A stretch of 64,000 nucleotides of DNA from Agreia sp. COWG (GTDB taxonomy: Bacteria > Actinomycetota > Actinomycetes > Actinomycetales > Microbacteriaceae): NCBI RefSeq assembly GCF_904528075.1, contig NZ_LR882035.1, positions 2,976,001-3,040,000 of the forward strand. Direction: 5' to 3'. Below are positions 25,971 through 34,383 of the stretch, in pieces. Made by a program: the position numbers and the translations under genes. Each line of letters begins with the position of its first letter. Positions within the stretch are counted from its first letter, which is position 1. Below the pieces are notes generated by a model that was not told the origin of the DNA, searched no databases, and saw only the letters and a list, made by a program, of their open reading frames with translations.

Positions 25971-26957
25971 ATGAGCAGAGTCCCCGAACCCGAACACACC
26001 CCAGAGGGGCCCGCCTACCAGGGGCGACTCCTCGACCGCGCAGATGAAGAGGTCGTCGATCAGGGTGTCGCCTTCGACATCCGCACCCTGGTCAGCCGCC
26101 GCGTGGTTCTGAGCATGCTCGGACTCGGCGCCGGCGCCGTCACCCTCGCCGCATGCTCCTCGACGGGAGCCGGCGCGAACTCGACGGCGACGGCCACGAG
26201 CACCCCCGCAGCGTCGAGCTCGGCTCCCGCCACCGCCGCGGCCGTGCCCGCGGGCGAGATCCCCGACGAGACCGCCGGCCCCTATCCTGGCGACGGATCG
26301 AACGGACCCGATGCGCTGGCGAACTCCGGCATCGTGCGCAGCGACATCCGGTCGAGCATCGGGGGCGGCGCGACCGCCGACGGCGTGCCCGTCACGCTCT
26401 CGATGACGATCCTCGACATGGCCAACAACGACGCACCCTTCGCGAACGTCGCCGTCTACGTCTGGCACTGCGATGCCGAGGGCCGCTACTCGATGTACTC
26501 GTCCGCGATCGAGAACGAGACGTATCTGCGCGGCGTGCAGGTCGCCGACAGCACGGGAACAGTCACCTTCACCTCGATCTTTCCCGGGTGCTACAGCGGT
26601 CGCTGGCCGCACATCCACTTCGAGGTGTACCCCACCATCGACGACATCTCCGACTCGACGAACGCCATCAGCACCTCGCAGTTGGCCGTGCCGCAGGCCG
26701 AGGCCGAGTCCGTCTACGCCCTCGCGAGCTACGACGGATCGACGAAGAACCTCGCGCAGGTGAGCCTCGCCAGCGACAACGTCTTCAGCGACGACAGCGG
26801 AGCTCTGCAGCTTCCGAGCATCAGCGGTGACGCGGCATCCGGTTACACGATGTCGCTCGTCGTTCGCGTCGACACGAGCACCACGCCCACCGCGGGCTCC
26901 GCGCCCAGCGGAGGCGGCGGTGGCGGTGGTGGCAACGGCGGAGCCCCGCCCGCGTAG
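25971..26957 (+). CDS. Tat-type lipoprotein with intradiol-dioxygenase fold
   Basis: 328 residues. A twin-arginine motif SRRVVLSML (42-50) and lipobox LAAC (Cys62) predict a Tat-exported lipoprotein. The core (about 90-270) matches intradiol ring-cleavage dioxygenases: DETAGPYPGDG, VYVWHCDAEGRYSMY and FPGCYSGRWPHIHFEVY, supplying the usual Tyr, Tyr, His, His iron(III) ligands. The C-terminus is a Thr/Ser/Gly spacer with a poly-Gly run. Classical family members are cytosolic; surface forms of this kind are known in actinobacteria but their substrates are not. It directly precedes tatA-tatC-tatB, which fits a need for Tat export. Confidence 0.88.
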   Translation: MSRVPEPEHTPEGPAYQGRLLDRADEEVVDQGVAFDIRTLVSRRVVLSMLGLGAGAVTLAACSSTGAGANSTATATSTPAASSSAPATAAAVPAGEIPDETAGPYPGDGSNGPDALANSGIVRSDIRSSIGGGATADGVPVTLSMTILDMANNDAPFANVAVYVWHCDAEGRYSMYSSAIENETYLRGVQVADSTGTVTFTSIFPGCYSGRWPHIHFEVYPTIDDISDSTNAISTSQLAVPQAEAESVYALASYDGSTKNLAQVSLASDNVFSDDSGALQLPSISGDAASGYTMSLVVRVDTSTTPTAGSAPSGGGGGGGGNGGAPPA

Positions 26958-27011
26958 CGCCCACAGCCTCCACCCCTCGCCCCTCACCTCTCTTTGAAAG
27001 TAGGACCCCTC

Positions 27012-27311
27012 ATGGGATTGCTCCAGAACCTCACCGGATGGCACGCGCTCATCCTCCTCGCCGTCGTGCTGCTCTTCTTCGGGGCAAGCAAGCTGCCAAA
27101 CCTGGCCCGCAGCGTCGGCCAGTCGGCGCGCATCTTCAAGTCGGAGGTCGCCGCTGCCACCGAGCCGAAGGACGAGCCGAACGCACCAGCCCCATCGCCA
27201 GCCGTCGTGGCTGTAACCCCGACTGCGATCCAGGCTGAGACCGCGGCTGCGACACCGGCTGCGACCCAGGATGCCGCGGCGCCCCTCGCCGCCACCGGCG
27301 AGCGGGCGTGA
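27012..27311 (+). CDS. tatA: Twin-arginine translocase subunit TatA
   Basis: 99 residues; GTAGGA precedes ATG 27012. One N-terminal transmembrane helix, the hinge [25 protein letters not shown] (the FG motif and amphipathic helix of TatA) and an Ala/Pro/Thr-rich disordered tail. TatA oligomers form the protein-conducting element of the Tat pore. First of a tatA-tatC-tatB order; it lies 55 bp after the Tat-lipoprotein gene. Confidence 0.93.
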   Translation: MGLLQNLTGWHALILLAVVLLFFGASKLPNLARSVGQSARIFKSEVAAATEPKDEPNAPAPSPAVVAVTPTAIQAETAAATPAATQDAAAPLAATGERA

Positions 27312-27314
27312 CCC

Positions 27315-28142
27315 GTGCCATCGCCGAGACCCTCGCGGCGCCGGCAGCCGAACCGCGGCAGCATGACGCTGCTCGCGCACCTGCAGGAGGCTCGCAAGCG
27401 TCTCGTGCGGGCGGCGCTCGGCCTGCTCCTCGGCGCGGCAGTGGGCTACCTGCTCTCTGACCAGATCATCGACGTGCTGCGTGCCCCGATCGTGGCCCTC
27501 GCCACCTCTCGCGATGCCAGCCTCAACTACGACAGCGTCAGCGCCGCGTTCGACCTCAAGGTGAAGATCGCCGTGTTCGCGGGACTCGCCCTGTCGAGCC
27601 CGGTGTGGCTCTACCAGTTGTTCGCCTTCTCCGTTCCCGGCCTCACGCGGCGCGAGAAGACGTACACGGTCGGTTTCGCGGCCGCGGCTGCTCCCCTGTT
27701 CGTGACCGGATGCCTGGTCGGCCTCACCCTGTTTCCGCACGTCGTCGAGCTGCTCGCCGGCATCGCACCGAGCGAGGACAGCACCGTGCTGGTGGCCTCG
27801 TACTACTTCGACTTCGTTCTGAAGCTGGTGCTGGCGTGCGGCGTCGCCTTCGTTCTGCCGGTCTTCGTCGTGCTGCTGAACTTTGTCGGCGTGCTTTCGG
27901 GCACAGCCATCGTGACGAGCTGGCGCATCGTGCTTCTCGGCGTGATGCTCTTCAGCGCCATCGCCACCCCCTCGGCCGACGTCATGTCGATGTTTCTGCT
28001 CGCCGTCCCCATGGCGCTGCTCTTCGCGGCAGCGGCGGCGGTCGCCGTTCTGCACGACCGCGCCGCGGGGCGGCGCGCATCCGGCCTCGAGACGGGTGCC
28101 TCCGACATCGAGCAGCCGAGCCGCGACCACAGCTACGCCTGA
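27315..28142 (+). CDS. tatC: Twin-arginine translocase subunit TatC
   Basis: 275 residues with six transmembrane helices. The TatC landmarks are present: MTLLAHLQEARKRLVRA at the cytosolic N-terminus (signal-peptide-binding Glu region), FSVPGLTRREKTY after helix 2 and the later periplasmic-loop PSAD segment. GTG 27315 is used as start; ATG at 27363, directly before the conserved TLLAHL, is an equally good alternative. TatC recognises the twin-arginine motif. Only 3 bp separate it from tatA. Confidence 0.95.
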   Translation: MPSPRPSRRRQPNRGSMTLLAHLQEARKRLVRAALGLLLGAAVGYLLSDQIIDVLRAPIVALATSRDASLNYDSVSAAFDLKVKIAVFAGLALSSPVWLYQLFAFSVPGLTRREKTYTVGFAAAAAPLFVTGCLVGLTLFPHVVELLAGIAPSEDSTVLVASYYFDFVLKLVLACGVAFVLPVFVVLLNFVGVLSGTAIVTSWRIVLLGVMLFSAIATPSADVMSMFLLAVPMALLFAAAAAVAVLHDRAAGRRASGLETGASDIEQPSRDHSYA

Positions 28143-28203
28143 CCACGACAACGCCGACGACGCCGACGCCGACCACCCCCGTGCCTGACGAGAGGAGCCA
28201 CCC

Positions 28204-28677
28204 ATGTTCGGACTGACGATCGAGAAGCTACTCGTGATCGCCGTCATCGCCGCGATCATCATCGGTCCGCAGCGCCTGCCCCACTACGCCGAGAGGCTCG
28301 CCGCATTCGTGAGGGCTCTCCGCTCATTCGCGGAGACGGCCAAGACGCGGGTCGCCGATGAGCTCGGCCCCGATTTCGACCGAGACGAGTGGAAGAAGCT
28401 CGACCCTCGCCAATTCGACCCGCGACGCATCGTGCAGGATGCCCTGGCGGACCCCGACGCGCATCCGGCGGCTGAGGCGCTCACACCGCAGGCCCCACCC
28501 GCGGTCGTGCCCACCGTGCCCGCCGCCACCACCACCGCGTCCGCGTCCGCAAGCGGCGGTTGGCAGAGCGCATTGCTCTCTCGCATTGCGCTCGAGCCCG
28601 CGGCTACCCCTCGAGACGAGCCAGCGACGGCCGGCGCCGTTCCGCAGCCCGCCGTCACTCAGAGCGGGGAAGGATGA
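28204..28677 (+). CDS. tatB: Twin-arginine translocase subunit TatB
   Basis: 157 residues; GAGGAGCC precedes ATG 28204. FGLTIEKLLVIAVIAAIIIGPQRLPHYAERLA is the TatB-type membrane helix and hinge (E in the helix, GPxRLP). The amphipathic region ALRSFAETAKTRVADELGPDFD follows and the tail is Pro/Ala-rich. TatB bridges TatC and substrate. The gene overlaps the convergent histidine kinase gene by 23 bp. Confidence 0.88.
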   Translation: MFGLTIEKLLVIAVIAAIIIGPQRLPHYAERLAAFVRALRSFAETAKTRVADELGPDFDRDEWKKLDPRQFDPRRIVQDALADPDAHPAAEALTPQAPPAVVPTVPAATTTASASASGGWQSALLSRIALEPAATPRDEPATAGAVPQPAVTQSGEG

Positions 28678-29812
28678 CCCAGACGCTCGCGCCGCCGAGG
28701 GGCGAGTCGTCGATGCCGATGCTCCCGCCGTGCGCCTCCACGATGCGTCGGCAGGTCGAGAGCCCGATGCCGAGCCCCGGAGCGTCGCCCGCGGCTCCGC
28801 GCTCCATCAGGCCGAATACGCGTTCTCGCTGCTCGGCGGGAACGCCGGGGCCGTTGTCGTCGACCGTGACGCGCCAGCTGCCATCCAGCGCGTAGGCGCG
28901 AACCTCGACGCGCGGTGTCACACCGACTGCGTGGCTGAACTTCACGGCGTTCGCGATGAGGTTCTGGAAGAGGGCGTGCAGGAGGGTCGGGTCGCCAGAG
29001 ATGCGAGCATCGGCATCGACGGTCACCTCGGTGTCGGTGGCCGTGAGCGCCTGGTCGAGATCGTCGAGAACGTCGCCGATCAGGTCGGGCAGGGCTACCT
29101 GCTCCCGACGGGGCCGCGCTCCGCCGAGCCGCGCGTAGTCGAGCAGATCGGCGATCATCGCTCCCATCCGCGTGGCCGCGGCATCGGCGCGAAAGAGCGC
29201 CGCCGCCACCTGGGGCGCGGCCACCACCTCGGGACTGTCGGCGGCGAGCTCGATGAAGCCAGACACGGCGGTGAGCGGATTGCGCAGGTCGTGGCTCACC
29301 TGCCCGGCGAATCTCTCGAGCTGCTCGTTCGACGACTCCAGCTCACGCGTCGTGCGGCGCAGCTCGAGCACGTCGACCACCTGGTGGGCGATCAGGTCGA
29401 GGCAGCGACTCAGCTCGTCGGTGAGGTCACGGACCCTGGTGTCGAAGATGCAGACGGTTCCGATCGGCACCCCGGTGGGGGTGACCAGCGGACTCGACGC
29501 GTAGAAACGCACGTTGCCGAGCGCTCCAGAGACGAAGGGATTGGCGGAGAAGCGGTCGTCGGCAGACGCATCCGGCACCACCATTGGGCCCGGCGTGCGC
29601 AGCGCGACCGCGCACATCGACTCCTCGATCGAGCACACCGCCGGCTCGACACCGGTGGCGGCGACCTGGTACTGCATGGTGTCGTCGATGAGGTTGATCA
29701 CCGCGGTGGGCACGCCGCAGAGGGTCGCCGCCAGCTCGACGAGGCCCTGCAGATCTGATTGCGGAGACGCCCCGACGACGTCGTATTGCGCGATCGCATC
29801 ACGCCGCGTCAT
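28655..29812 (-). CDS. Soluble GAF-domain sensor histidine kinase
   Basis: 385 residues from ATG 29812 (longer TTG/GTG starts up to 29878 are possible). No membrane helix. A GAF domain (about 15-150: CGVPTAVINLIDDTMQYQVAATG, then APLVTPTGVPIGTVCIFD) precedes a short coiled coil, a HisKA helix with H174 in SHDLRNPLTAV, and HATPase_c with N box FQNLIANAVKFS, G1 DDNGPGV and G2 GIGLSTCRR. The GAF resembles those of small-molecule or redox-sensing soluble kinases. No response regulator is adjacent, making it the second orphan kinase here. Confidence 0.9.
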   Translation of the reverse strand: MTRRDAIAQYDVVGASPQSDLQGLVELAATLCGVPTAVINLIDDTMQYQVAATGVEPAVCSIEESMCAVALRTPGPMVVPDASADDRFSANPFVSGALGNVRFYASSPLVTPTGVPIGTVCIFDTRVRDLTDELSRCLDLIAHQVVDVLELRRTTRELESSNEQLERFAGQVSHDLRNPLTAVSGFIELAADSPEVVAAPQVAAALFRADAAATRMGAMIADLLDYARLGGARPRREQVALPDLIGDVLDDLDQALTATDTEVTVDADARISGDPTLLHALFQNLIANAVKFSHAVGVTPRVEVRAYALDGSWRVTVDDNGPGVPAEQRERVFGLMERGAAGDAPGLGIGLSTCRRIVEAHGGSIGIDDSPLGGASVWVILPRSE

Positions 29813-29919
29813 GTTGTGAACTGCCGACACTCGATACCCCGTGCGTTCTCTTCGCTTCGATTCCCCCGCCGACACCAAGGTTAGCGAGAGATCGTCGCGG
29901 ACGGGCGGCTCGAGTGGCG

Positions 29920-30759
29920 TCAGCCGCGCTTGATCGGCACGATGCCGAACGCCTTCGCGAGGCGGTCGATCTTCTCGGCGCGGCCGAGCCTCGGCAGGTC
30001 GCTGCCGTCACGGATGACGCGACCCCGCGCCTCGAAGTCGTCGAGGAAGTCGCGCGCCCACGTGGCATCCGACTGGGTGGGGCTGATCGTCTCGTTGATC
30101 ACCGTGAGCTGGTCGATGTCGAGGCACAGCTTGCCGGTGAGGCCGAGGGCAACGGCGAGCTCCGACTTCTGCCGCAGCACCGGATGGCTGCTGCCGACCG
30201 TGGGCCCGTCGATCGGGCCGGGCAGGTTGCCGATACGGCTCGCCACCACCAGGCGGGAGCGCGGGTACGCCATGGCCAGGTCGTCTGAGCTGGTGCCCGT
30301 GTCGCGACGATAGTCGCCGCTGCCAAAGCCGAGCCGGAACGCACCGCGAGCGCGGGCGATCGAGACCGCCTCTTCGATGCCGAGCGCGGATTCGACGAGC
30401 GCCAGCACGGGAACCGTTCCGCCGAGGCGGTCGAACGTCTCGGTGACCTCGCTCGCGGACTCGGTCTTTGCGAGCATCACACCCGAGAGCCCGGGAACGC
30501 CCTTGAGGCCGTCTACGTCGTCAGACCAGAAGTCGGTGGTGCGGTCGTTGATGCGAACCCAGCCGGTGCCGCCGCCGCTCAGCCAGTCGACGACCGAGCC
30601 CCGCGCATCCGCCTTCAGCTTGGGGTCGACCGCGTCTTCGATGTCGAGGATGATCTGGTCGGCGCGCGAGGCGGCCGCCTTGTCGAAGTCGTCGGTGCGG
30701 ATGGCAGACACCAGCAGCCAGGAGCGGGCGATCTCGGGGGCGATAGTGGTTGGGGTCAT
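29920..30759 (-). CDS. HpcH/HpaI aldolase or CitE-like lyase
   Basis: 279 residues from ATG 30759, preceded by AGAAGGA. TIM-barrel of the CitE/HpcH family: WLLVSAIRTDDFDKAAASRADQIILDIEDAVDP with the metal-binding E/D pair, VRIND, VPVLALVESALGIEEA and LGFGSGDYRRDTG. These enzymes cleave citryl-, malyl- or beta-methylmalyl-CoA or act as (3S)-malyl-CoA thioesterases. Stand-alone, so the partner pathway is not given by context. Confidence 0.88.
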   Translation of the reverse strand: MTPTTIAPEIARSWLLVSAIRTDDFDKAAASRADQIILDIEDAVDPKLKADARGSVVDWLSGGGTGWVRINDRTTDFWSDDVDGLKGVPGLSGVMLAKTESASEVTETFDRLGGTVPVLALVESALGIEEAVSIARARGAFRLGFGSGDYRRDTGTSSDDLAMAYPRSRLVVASRIGNLPGPIDGPTVGSSHPVLRQKSELAVALGLTGKLCLDIDQLTVINETISPTQSDATWARDFLDDFEARGRVIRDGSDLPRLGRAEKIDRLAKAFGIVPIKRG

Positions 30760-31012
30760 GATCCTTCTACTTGTCGAGTTCGTCGGGCGCGTCTTCGCGA
30801 GGCCACTGCATCCTATCGAACGATGCCCGGCGCTACCGGGGACGACGCTGGGGATCACCGTGACCGCCGAAATCGTCCGGGCCATCGCCTCAGGGCTGCT
30901 GCACGACGACCCCCGGCATCGCCGCGACATGATCACATCGAAGCGCAGCAGGCGGCACCCTCGACGCGGCGCACCTTCTCGGCGCGAACCCGCGACGACG
31001 TGATCCGGCGGG
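30760..31012. other. Intergenic region without a supported gene
   Basis: Short open frames on both strands lack ribosome sites and family features. The minus strand ahead of 30759 should carry the promoter of the CitE-like gene; I cannot mark it reliably. Confidence 0.4.
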
Positions 31013-31168
31013 TCAGCGTGCGCGGCGGGATCTGGCGCGCGCGGCCGTGTTGCGCTTGGCCGTGTTGCTGCGCTTGGCGGGCGTGCCGCTCGTCTTCGCG
31101 CGTGCCTGGCGCTTCTTCATGCGCTTGGCGATGAAGGTCAGGAGAAAGGGGAGAATACGGGCGATCAT
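31013..31168 (-). CDS. Basic 51-residue membrane-tethered miniprotein
   Basis: From ATG 31168 (GAAGGA upstream): a hydrophobic N-terminal helix (IARILPFLLTFIA) then a tail of Lys, Arg, Ala and Thr with no acidic residue. The pI is extreme; the tail could touch nucleic acid or anionic polymer at the membrane. It is the last member of the minus-strand envelope-stress group and is separated from the next gene by a strong hairpin. Family not recognised. Confidence 0.65.
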   Translation of the reverse strand: MIARILPFLLTFIAKRMKKRQARAKTSGTPAKRSNTAKRNTAARARSRRAR

Positions 31169-31239
31169 GGCGATTCCTTCGTTGTGATGGTGGTGGATGA
31201 GACGTGCAGTGAGAAAAGGTGCCGCGTGGCACGAACACA

Positions 31240-31275
31240 CGAGCGGCGGCCCCGATCTCTCGGGACCGCCGCTCG
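31240..31275 (-). terminator. Hairpin between two stress miniprotein genes
   Basis: CGAGCGGCGG with CCCGA pairs with TCGGG and CCGCCGCTCG over 16 positions with one mismatch and a 4-nt loop. Confidence 0.75.
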
Positions 31276-31291
31276 CAGCACATCGGCGCTC

Positions 31292-31498
31292 TCAGCCGAT
31301 CTTCTTCATGGCCTTCTTGGTGGCCTTGTGGGCCGCCTTCTCGGTTCGGGCCCGAGCCTTCTTCACCGCGGGATCGTTCCAGAACGACTTCGCCGTATGG
31401 CTGATCTCGCGATAGCGGGAGTGGCCGGCCTTCGCACCGGCGACATAGGCGGCGGTTCCGACGGCGATCACTGTGATCCAGACGAGTGGTTTAGGCAT
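31292..31498 (-). CDS. Small YtxH-like membrane protein
   Basis: 68 residues, AAGGAG before ATG 31498. One N-terminal transmembrane helix (VWITVIAVGTAAYVAGAKAG) followed by a very Lys/Ala-rich helical tail. This is the layout of YtxH/GvpP-type general stress proteins. It is followed by a hairpin and lies among Asp23, CsbD and related genes. Confidence 0.7.
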   Translation of the reverse strand: MPKPLVWITVIAVGTAAYVAGAKAGHSRYREISHTAKSFWNDPAVKKARARTEKAAHKATKKAMKKIG

Positions 31499-31511
31499 GA
31501 TGCTCCTTGAT

Positions 31512-31591
31512 TGCTTGTGCTTGCGCGGATGCTGTGAGGTGCTGGTGCTGGTGCTTGTGCTTGCGCGGATGCTGTGAGGTGCTGGTGCTGG
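31512..31591. repeat. Perfect 40-bp tandem duplication
   Basis: Two identical 40-nt units (31512-31551 and 31552-31591), starting TGCTTGTGCTTGCGCGGATG, in the leader between the AmaP-like gene and the YtxH-like gene. Further GCTGGT repeats trail to 31606, a sign of slippage. Confidence 0.9.
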
Positions 31592-31605
31592 TGCTGGTTC
31601 TGGTT

Positions 31606-32211
31606 CTACTGCAGACGGGTCGTCTTGGTGACCCGCGAGCGGAAGCCGCCGCTGATCTGAATCAGAGCGGGAAGCTCGCGACCCAGAAGCACGTCGAGCG
31701 CCCTGAGCTTCTGCTCCACGATGTCGGCCGCGTCTCTGGGCGAGACGCCGCGCCGGCAGGTCACGGAGACCTTCAGCACCGGAGTGCGCTTCACGGAGTA
31801 CGTGGACACCGATGAGGCGACGAACTCGGACCGGTCCTTCAGAGCATCCTGGATGGCGTGCTCTGCGACCGACGACTCGATCACGGTGCGACCGTTCTCA
31901 CTCGTGCTCTCGTCGAACGCCGTGCCGGTGTGACCCCTGCCCTGCTTCACGATGAACGAGATCAAGATGATCACCGCGATCACGAGCAGAACCAGAATCG
32001 CCGGCATGATCCAGCTGTTGTTGATTCCGCCGATCTGCGTGTTCTCGAACCAGGTCTGCACCTGATTCGAGATCTGCTCGGAAGAATCTTTCCATCCGAC
32101 TCGAACGGCGGGAACCAGCAGCGCCGCCGCTCCGGCCGCGCCCACGACGAGCAGAAGCAGCCCGCAGACGAAGATCAGAAGCCTGTTGGCTCCGCGATTG
32201 GTGCTGTTCAT
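31606..32211 (-). CDS. AmaP-like Asp23 membrane anchor protein
   Basis: 201 residues; two transmembrane helices (about 10-33 and 68-88) around a short extracellular loop, then a soluble domain with VAEHAIQDALKDRSEFVASSVSTYSVKRTPVLKVSVTCRRGVSPRDAADIVEQKLRALDVLLG split over strands typical of alkaline-shock anchor proteins. Last gene of a chain of four-base overlaps (its ATG lies on the preceding stop). Role inferred: hold Asp23 oligomers at the membrane. Confidence 0.75.
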   Translation of the reverse strand: MNSTNRGANRLLIFVCGLLLLVVGAAGAAALLVPAVRVGWKDSSEQISNQVQTWFENTQIGGINNSWIMPAILVLLVIAVIILISFIVKQGRGHTGTAFDESTSENGRTVIESSVAEHAIQDALKDRSEFVASSVSTYSVKRTPVLKVSVTCRRGVSPRDAADIVEQKLRALDVLLGRELPALIQISGGFRSRVTKTTRLQ

Positions 32212-32786
32212 GCTCCGACCTGCGCCTTCTCTGCAATGCGAACGGTTGCCCGCACGCCGGGCTTAAGCCCGTAGGAATCGAGCTGACGGGTGACAGCCTT
32301 CGACACCTCGTCACGATCGACCGGGGTACCGGATGCCGGGGTGAGGAACACCGTCGCCCTGCGATGCGAGACGGAGACGCTCGCATTGTCGGGGTCGACG
32401 TTTCCTGCGTAGGACGCGTGCCTGGCCAGCGCGGAGGCGATGACCTCGTTGTCGACGACGATCGCGGCGCGATCGGTGGCGAGAACGTGGCGGGCTCGAC
32501 GACCCGGCGACAGGGCGGCGATGATCAGGATGAGACCGACGACCGCGGCCACGATCCCCGCCGCGACCACGATGCCGGCCGGTGCATCCACCAGGCCGAG
32601 GGCCGAGGTGAACATGTCCTTCGGCGCCACCAGCAGTGCGGGCAGCCCCAGCAGGGCGAAGACGATCTCGGTGCCGACCCAGGCGAACACGACGATCAGG
32701 ATGACCGCGAGCACGATGGCGAGAAGCGACCGGGGGGAATGCGTTTCACGGCGCGTGATGCGCGCGTATGTCGAGCTGGTGCTCAT
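32208..32786 (-). CDS. DUF6286-type membrane protein of the Asp23 operon
   Basis: 192 residues; two transmembrane segments (about 20-47 and 72-92) then a soluble alpha-beta domain (HVLATDRAAIVVDNEVIASALARHASYAGNVDPDNASVSVSHRRATVFLTPASG) like that of actinobacterial alkaline-shock-operon proteins. ATGA-type overlaps join it to both neighbours, so strict co-translation is likely. Paralogous in layout to the next gene product. Confidence 0.75.
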   Translation of the reverse strand: MSTSSTYARITRRETHSPRSLLAIVLAVILIVVFAWVGTEIVFALLGLPALLVAPKDMFTSALGLVDAPAGIVVAAGIVAAVVGLILIIAALSPGRRARHVLATDRAAIVVDNEVIASALARHASYAGNVDPDNASVSVSHRRATVFLTPASGTPVDRDEVSKAVTRQLDSYGLKPGVRATVRIAEKAQVGA

Positions 32787-33163
32787 TTGACTCGTTCCTC
32801 CGGTTGAATGTCGACTCCGCTGACTCGCACGGTGACCCGGGCGATGCTCGAGCCGGTGAGCGAGCTCACCCTGGTGCGGATGGTCTCCTGGGCCCGGGCG
32901 GTGCGATCGAGAATCGATCCTCCCGACCGTGCGACCACCGACGTGTCGGACTGCACACGATCGAGCGAGACGACACGGATGGGCGTCGTGATCGTGAGGG
33001 AGAGAGCTCCCTCGTGGTCGCCGAGGTCGACACCGATTTTGCCGGCGTCGACCCCGAGCTCGTCGGCGGTGACCGCCGACACGACACGATTCAGGGCCTT
33101 CGAGGTGATGCGATTACGACCGAGCTGTGCCGCGCCGGCCGCAGTCGTCGCGGCGATACTCAT
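32783..33163 (-). CDS. Asp23/Gls24-family envelope stress protein (short)
   Basis: 126 residues from ATG 33163, which overlaps the preceding TGA. The alpha-beta domain (VSAVTADELGVDAGKIGVDLGDHEGALSLTITTPIRVV and TIRTRVSSLTGSSIARVTVRVSGVDI) follows the Asp23 pattern of a short helix, paired strands and a helix. It overlaps the next gene by four bases. Expected soluble partner in a membrane-associated Asp23 network. Confidence 0.72.
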   Translation of the reverse strand: MSIAATTAAGAAQLGRNRITSKALNRVVSAVTADELGVDAGKIGVDLGDHEGALSLTITTPIRVVSLDRVQSDTSVVARSGGSILDRTARAQETIRTRVSSLTGSSIARVTVRVSGVDIQPEERVK

Positions 33164-33357
33164 GACGACGAACGCTTTCCTCGGAACACATCCACCATCT
33201 CGTTGACGTTCAGCTTGCCGTCGATGATGCGACCGACGATGGCGCCGACCGCCATGGCGAACGCCACGAAGACGAAGGCCCAAAAGCCGAAGGCCACCCA
33301 GCTGAGGGCGAGGACCGCCCCGATGACGATGCCTACGCGCGTGGTTGAGGCTTTCAC
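33160..33357 (-). CDS. DUF2273-like small membrane protein
   Basis: 65 residues from a GTG that overlaps the Asp23 stop (GTGA). One hydrophobic hairpin (about 8-43), then a basic tail RGKRSSS. DUF2273 miniproteins accompany asp23 and amaP in Gram-positives. Overlaps both neighbours, so part of a co-translated set. Confidence 0.8.
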   Translation of the reverse strand: MKASTTRVGIVIGAVLALSWVAFGFWAFVFVAFAMAVGAIVGRIIDGKLNVNEMVDVFRGKRSSS

Positions 33358-33785
33358 TGGACCCGCGCCTCGGCCTTGTCGGCGTTGTTGTCGTCAGACG
33401 GCAGGTGCACGTCGTTGACGGTCACGTTGACCTCGGTGACCTCCATGCCCACGATGGTCTCGACCGCGTCGATCACAGCGGAGCGCACGCCATCGGCGAC
33501 CTCCTGCAGCGGGGCGGGGTAGGCAGCGACGATGGTGATGTCGACGGCGACCTGCTTCTCGCCGACCTCGACGCTCACGCCCTGGGTCTTGTCTTCACCG
33601 GCGACGGCTTCGCGGATGGCACCGAACGCGCGGGCGGCTCCGCCACCGAGTGCGTAGACGCCGCGGGACTCGCGAGCGGCGATACCGGCGACCTTGGCGA
33701 CGACGGCGTCGTTGATGGTGGTCTTGCCGTGGCCGCTGTCGTTGGCGTGGGTTCCCGTGGTCGCGGGGGTGGTGACGTTTGCCAT
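33354..33785 (-). CDS. asp23: Asp23/Gls24-family envelope stress protein
   Basis: 143 residues from ATG 33785, with AAGGAG upstream. After a Thr/Gly/His-rich leader the Asp23 core is clear: INDAVVAKVAGIAARESRGVYALGGG, VSVEVGEKQVAVDITIVAAYPAPLQEVADGVRSAVIDAVETIVGMEVTEVNVTVNDVHL (cut here into strands and helix). In Staphylococcus Asp23 forms membrane-bound oligomers via AmaP and is a major alkaline/envelope stress protein. First gene of the five-gene overlapping operon 33785-31606. A short GCCCGGA/TCCGGGC hairpin lies in the leader (33806-33822). Confidence 0.9.
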   Translation of the reverse strand: MANVTTPATTGTHANDSGHGKTTINDAVVAKVAGIAARESRGVYALGGGAARAFGAIREAVAGEDKTQGVSVEVGEKQVAVDITIVAAYPAPLQEVADGVRSAVIDAVETIVGMEVTEVNVTVNDVHLPSDDNNADKAEARVQ

Positions 33786-33908
33786 GATTCTCTCCTTGTA
33801 TCGGTGCCCGGAACATCCGGGCTGTGCGGATTCATAACTAAGACGGAACCCGGTGCACATTCGTCACGCCCGTCTTGGAAAGATTGTAAAAATTCCTCGA
33901 CTCGGTAG

Positions 33909-34322
33909 TTAAGGCAGTAGTGCGCGCACTCTGTTCACCCAATCCACGACCACCGGAATGGCGTCACCGGCCGTGTCCGTTGCGGCCGTGGCGAGGGGGA
34001 AAAGGGGATACACCGAGACGATGAGGGCAGCGACGACGGCAGCGACCGCGAGAATCCAGGCCAGCGGCCCGTTGCGGATCCTGAGGATCAGCGCCAAGAG
34101 GCCGGCGGCCAGGGCATAACCGGCGATCACCGTGATCGTGACTGCCGCATAAGGGAACGGAGCCAGGGGGACGGCGCCGATGGTGGAACCGACCAGGGCC
34201 AGCACGGGGCCGAGCACTCCGGCGGCGACGGCGAGCGTCACGAGGATGCCGGTGGCGAGGGCGAACCAGACGCTGTGCGGGCGCCGGGGAAACACGTGGC
34301 CGAATCGTCGCGCAAAAGACAT
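33909..34322 (-). CDS. Four-helix membrane protein, unknown function
   Basis: 137 residues with hydrophobic helices near 20-45, 50-70, 75-93 and 96-115, short loops and a basic N-terminus (RRFGHVFPRRPHS). No motif I recognise. It sits between the Asp23 operon and csbD in the same orientation, with a terminator on its upstream side, so it is probably part of the stress island but separately transcribed. Confidence 0.65.
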   Translation of the reverse strand: MSFARRFGHVFPRRPHSVWFALATGILVTLAVAAGVLGPVLALVGSTIGAVPLAPFPYAAVTITVIAGYALAAGLLALILRIRNGPLAWILAVAAVVAALIVSVYPLFPLATAATDTAGDAIPVVVDWVNRVRALLP

Positions 34323-34383
34323 AGTGGGGGGCTTTCTCTGAAAATCTTGCTGCGGGTGCGGTGGTCGGGCGGCGTGCCCGAAA

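Noticed and set aside
30823..31134. Arg/Ala-rich open frame and a 47-residue GTG frame on the plus strand near 30859
   Set aside because: Low complexity, no ribosome site; the region overlaps the promoter area of the CitE-like gene and the basic miniprotein.
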